From Moraxellaceae bacterium (GTDB lineage: Bacteria > Pseudomonadota > Gammaproteobacteria > Pseudomonadales > Ketobacteraceae): DNA of 11,899 nucleotides. Position 1 is the first letter of the stretch. Every line of letters begins with the position of its first letter. The DNA lies in contig NVVG01000113.1 in the NCBI GenBank assembly GCA_002402125.1, positions 1,713 to 13,611 of the forward strand, in the 5' to 3' direction. The notes under the pieces are model-generated. The model was not told where the DNA came from. It saw only the letters and a list, made by a program, of their open reading frames with translations, and did not search any database. The translations under genes were made by a program, and so were the position numbers. Of this stretch, positions 7,483 through 11,899 are shown piece by piece.

Positions 7483-7546
7483 GACAAAGTCGAGTGTAGA
7501 CAACGTCGAATTTAGAGTAAGTTGAGTTCAGACAAACTTAGAATAT
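7483..7546 (+). repeat. Four 16-bp imperfect tandem repeats between rpoB and rpoC
   Basis: Read from 7483, the sequence divides into four consecutive 16-base units: GACAAAGTCGAGTGTA (7483-7498), GACAACGTCGAATTTA (7499-7514), GAGTAAGTTGAGTTCA (7515-7530) and GACAAACTTAGAATAT (7531-7546). Positions 1, 2, 5 and 8 (G, A, A, T) are identical in all four. The first three units also share G7, G10, A11, T13 and A16. The fourth is the most degenerate. The array lies wholly in the untranslated gap. Parts of it can also pair, for example AAGTT (7519-7523) with AACTT (7535-7539). Function is unknown. Confidence 0.65.
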
Positions 7547-7548
7547 AC

Positions 7549-7568
7549 GGTGGGCTATTTAGCCCGCC
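7549..7568 (+). other. Stem-loop upstream of rpoC
   Basis: GGTGGGCT (7549-7556) pairs with AGCCCGCC (7561-7568), eight pairs with one wobble and an ATTT loop that can close by one more pair. TAACAATC follows rather than a T-run, so it is not a canonical terminator. It lies 15 nt before the rpoC ribosome binding site and could be an RNA-stability or processing element. Confidence 0.6.
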
Positions 7569-7575
7569 TAACAAT

Positions 7576-7590
7576 CTCCAACTGGAGGGT
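7576..7590 (+). promoter_or_regulatory. rpoC ribosome binding site within a small hairpin
   Basis: GGAGGG (7584-7589) is a strong ribosome binding site 6 nt before the GTG of rpoC and fixes that start. CTCC (7576-7579) just upstream can pair with GGAG (7584-7587) across the loop AACT, partly hiding it. The helix is only four to five pairs, so its effect on translation is uncertain. Confidence 0.5.
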
Positions 7591-7595
7591 TTTCA

Positions 7596-11810
<4,215 letters not shown>

Positions 11811-11825
11811 CCTGGTTGGATGACC

Positions 11826-11847
11826 GGGGGGCATGCAGGTGCCCTCC
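11826..11847 (+). terminator. Hairpin after rpoC, weak terminator candidate
   Basis: GGGGGGCA (11826-11833) pairs with TGCCCTCC (11840-11847), eight pairs with one G-T wobble and a 6-nt loop (TGCAGG), 15 nt after the rpoC stop. The helix is strong but is followed by ACAGTGG, not a T-run. It may block 3' exonucleases or act with Rho rather than terminate on its own. Confidence 0.4.
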
Positions 11848-11856
11848 ACAGTGGTA

Positions 11857-11885
11857 TTGACATAGGTCGAAACCATCTATAAAAT
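11857..11885 (+). promoter_or_regulatory. Sigma70 promoter downstream of rpoC, probably of the str operon
   Basis: A consensus -35 box TTGACA (11857-11862) is followed, after 17 bases, by TAAAAT (11880-11885), which matches the -10 consensus at five of six positions. The expected start is near 11892. The bases after the -10 box (CTCGCAT) include several G/C, the kind of discriminator found at stringently controlled ribosomal promoters. In gammaproteobacteria rpoC is commonly followed by rpsL-rpsG-fusA-tuf, so this is probably that operon's promoter; no downstream gene is inside the window. Confidence 0.8.
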
Positions 11886-11899
11886 CTCGCATCCCCTAA

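Noticed and set aside
7481..7486. Perfect TTGACA in the rpoB-rpoC spacer
   Set aside because: No -10-like hexamer lies 15-19 bases downstream. The TAGAAT at 7539-7544 is much too far away and has no -35 of its own, so I do not call a promoter.

Overview
The window holds the bacterial secE-nusG / rplKAJL-rpoBC region, all on the + strand, followed by a promoter that probably serves the next (str) operon. Gene order, gene lengths and protein sequence point to a gammaproteobacterium. NusG, L11, L1, L10, L7/L12, beta and beta' all align closely from memory with Escherichia and Pseudomonas. Beta carries SI1- and SI2-type insertions and beta' an SI3-type insertion. Composition looks moderate in GC (mid-40s percent by eye). 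The 174-residue L10 and 1356-residue beta suggest a marine Cellvibrionales/Oceanospirillales-like lineage, but that placement is only a guess.

Layout: the 3' end of secE (1-144), then nusG (162-695) and an intrinsic terminator (704-733). A leader with a candidate L1 autoregulatory hairpin precedes rplK (812-1243), which is followed one base later by rplA (1245-1937). A 189-nt L10-type leader precedes rplJ (2127-2651), then rplL (2713-3087). A 306-nt gap follows that is mostly predicted RNA structure, beginning with a terminator-like attenuator, and then rpoB (3394-7464). A 131-nt gap with a four-unit 16-bp imperfect repeat and two hairpins leads to rpoC (7596-11810). The window ends with a hairpin and a near-consensus sigma70 promoter (11857-11885).

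How the genes work together: SecE belongs to the Sec translocon. NusG links RNA polymerase to Rho or to the leading ribosome. L11, L1, L10 and L7/L12 build the ribosomal L1 and L7/L12 stalks, where translation factors act. RpoB and RpoC form the catalytic core of RNA polymerase. In relatives, L1 and the L10-(L7/L12) complex repress translation from leader RNAs, and an attenuator plus RNA processing separates ribosomal-protein from polymerase output. RNA structures in the matching places are visible here.

All protein genes are intact housekeeping genes. I see no mobile element, CRISPR array, tRNA/rRNA or accessory system, and no evidence of a new protein system. What deserves a second look is in the non-coding gaps: the 16-bp tandem repeat between rpoB and rpoC, the chain of stem-loops between rplL and rpoB, and the Shine-Dalgarno-pairing hairpins before rplJ and rpoC.
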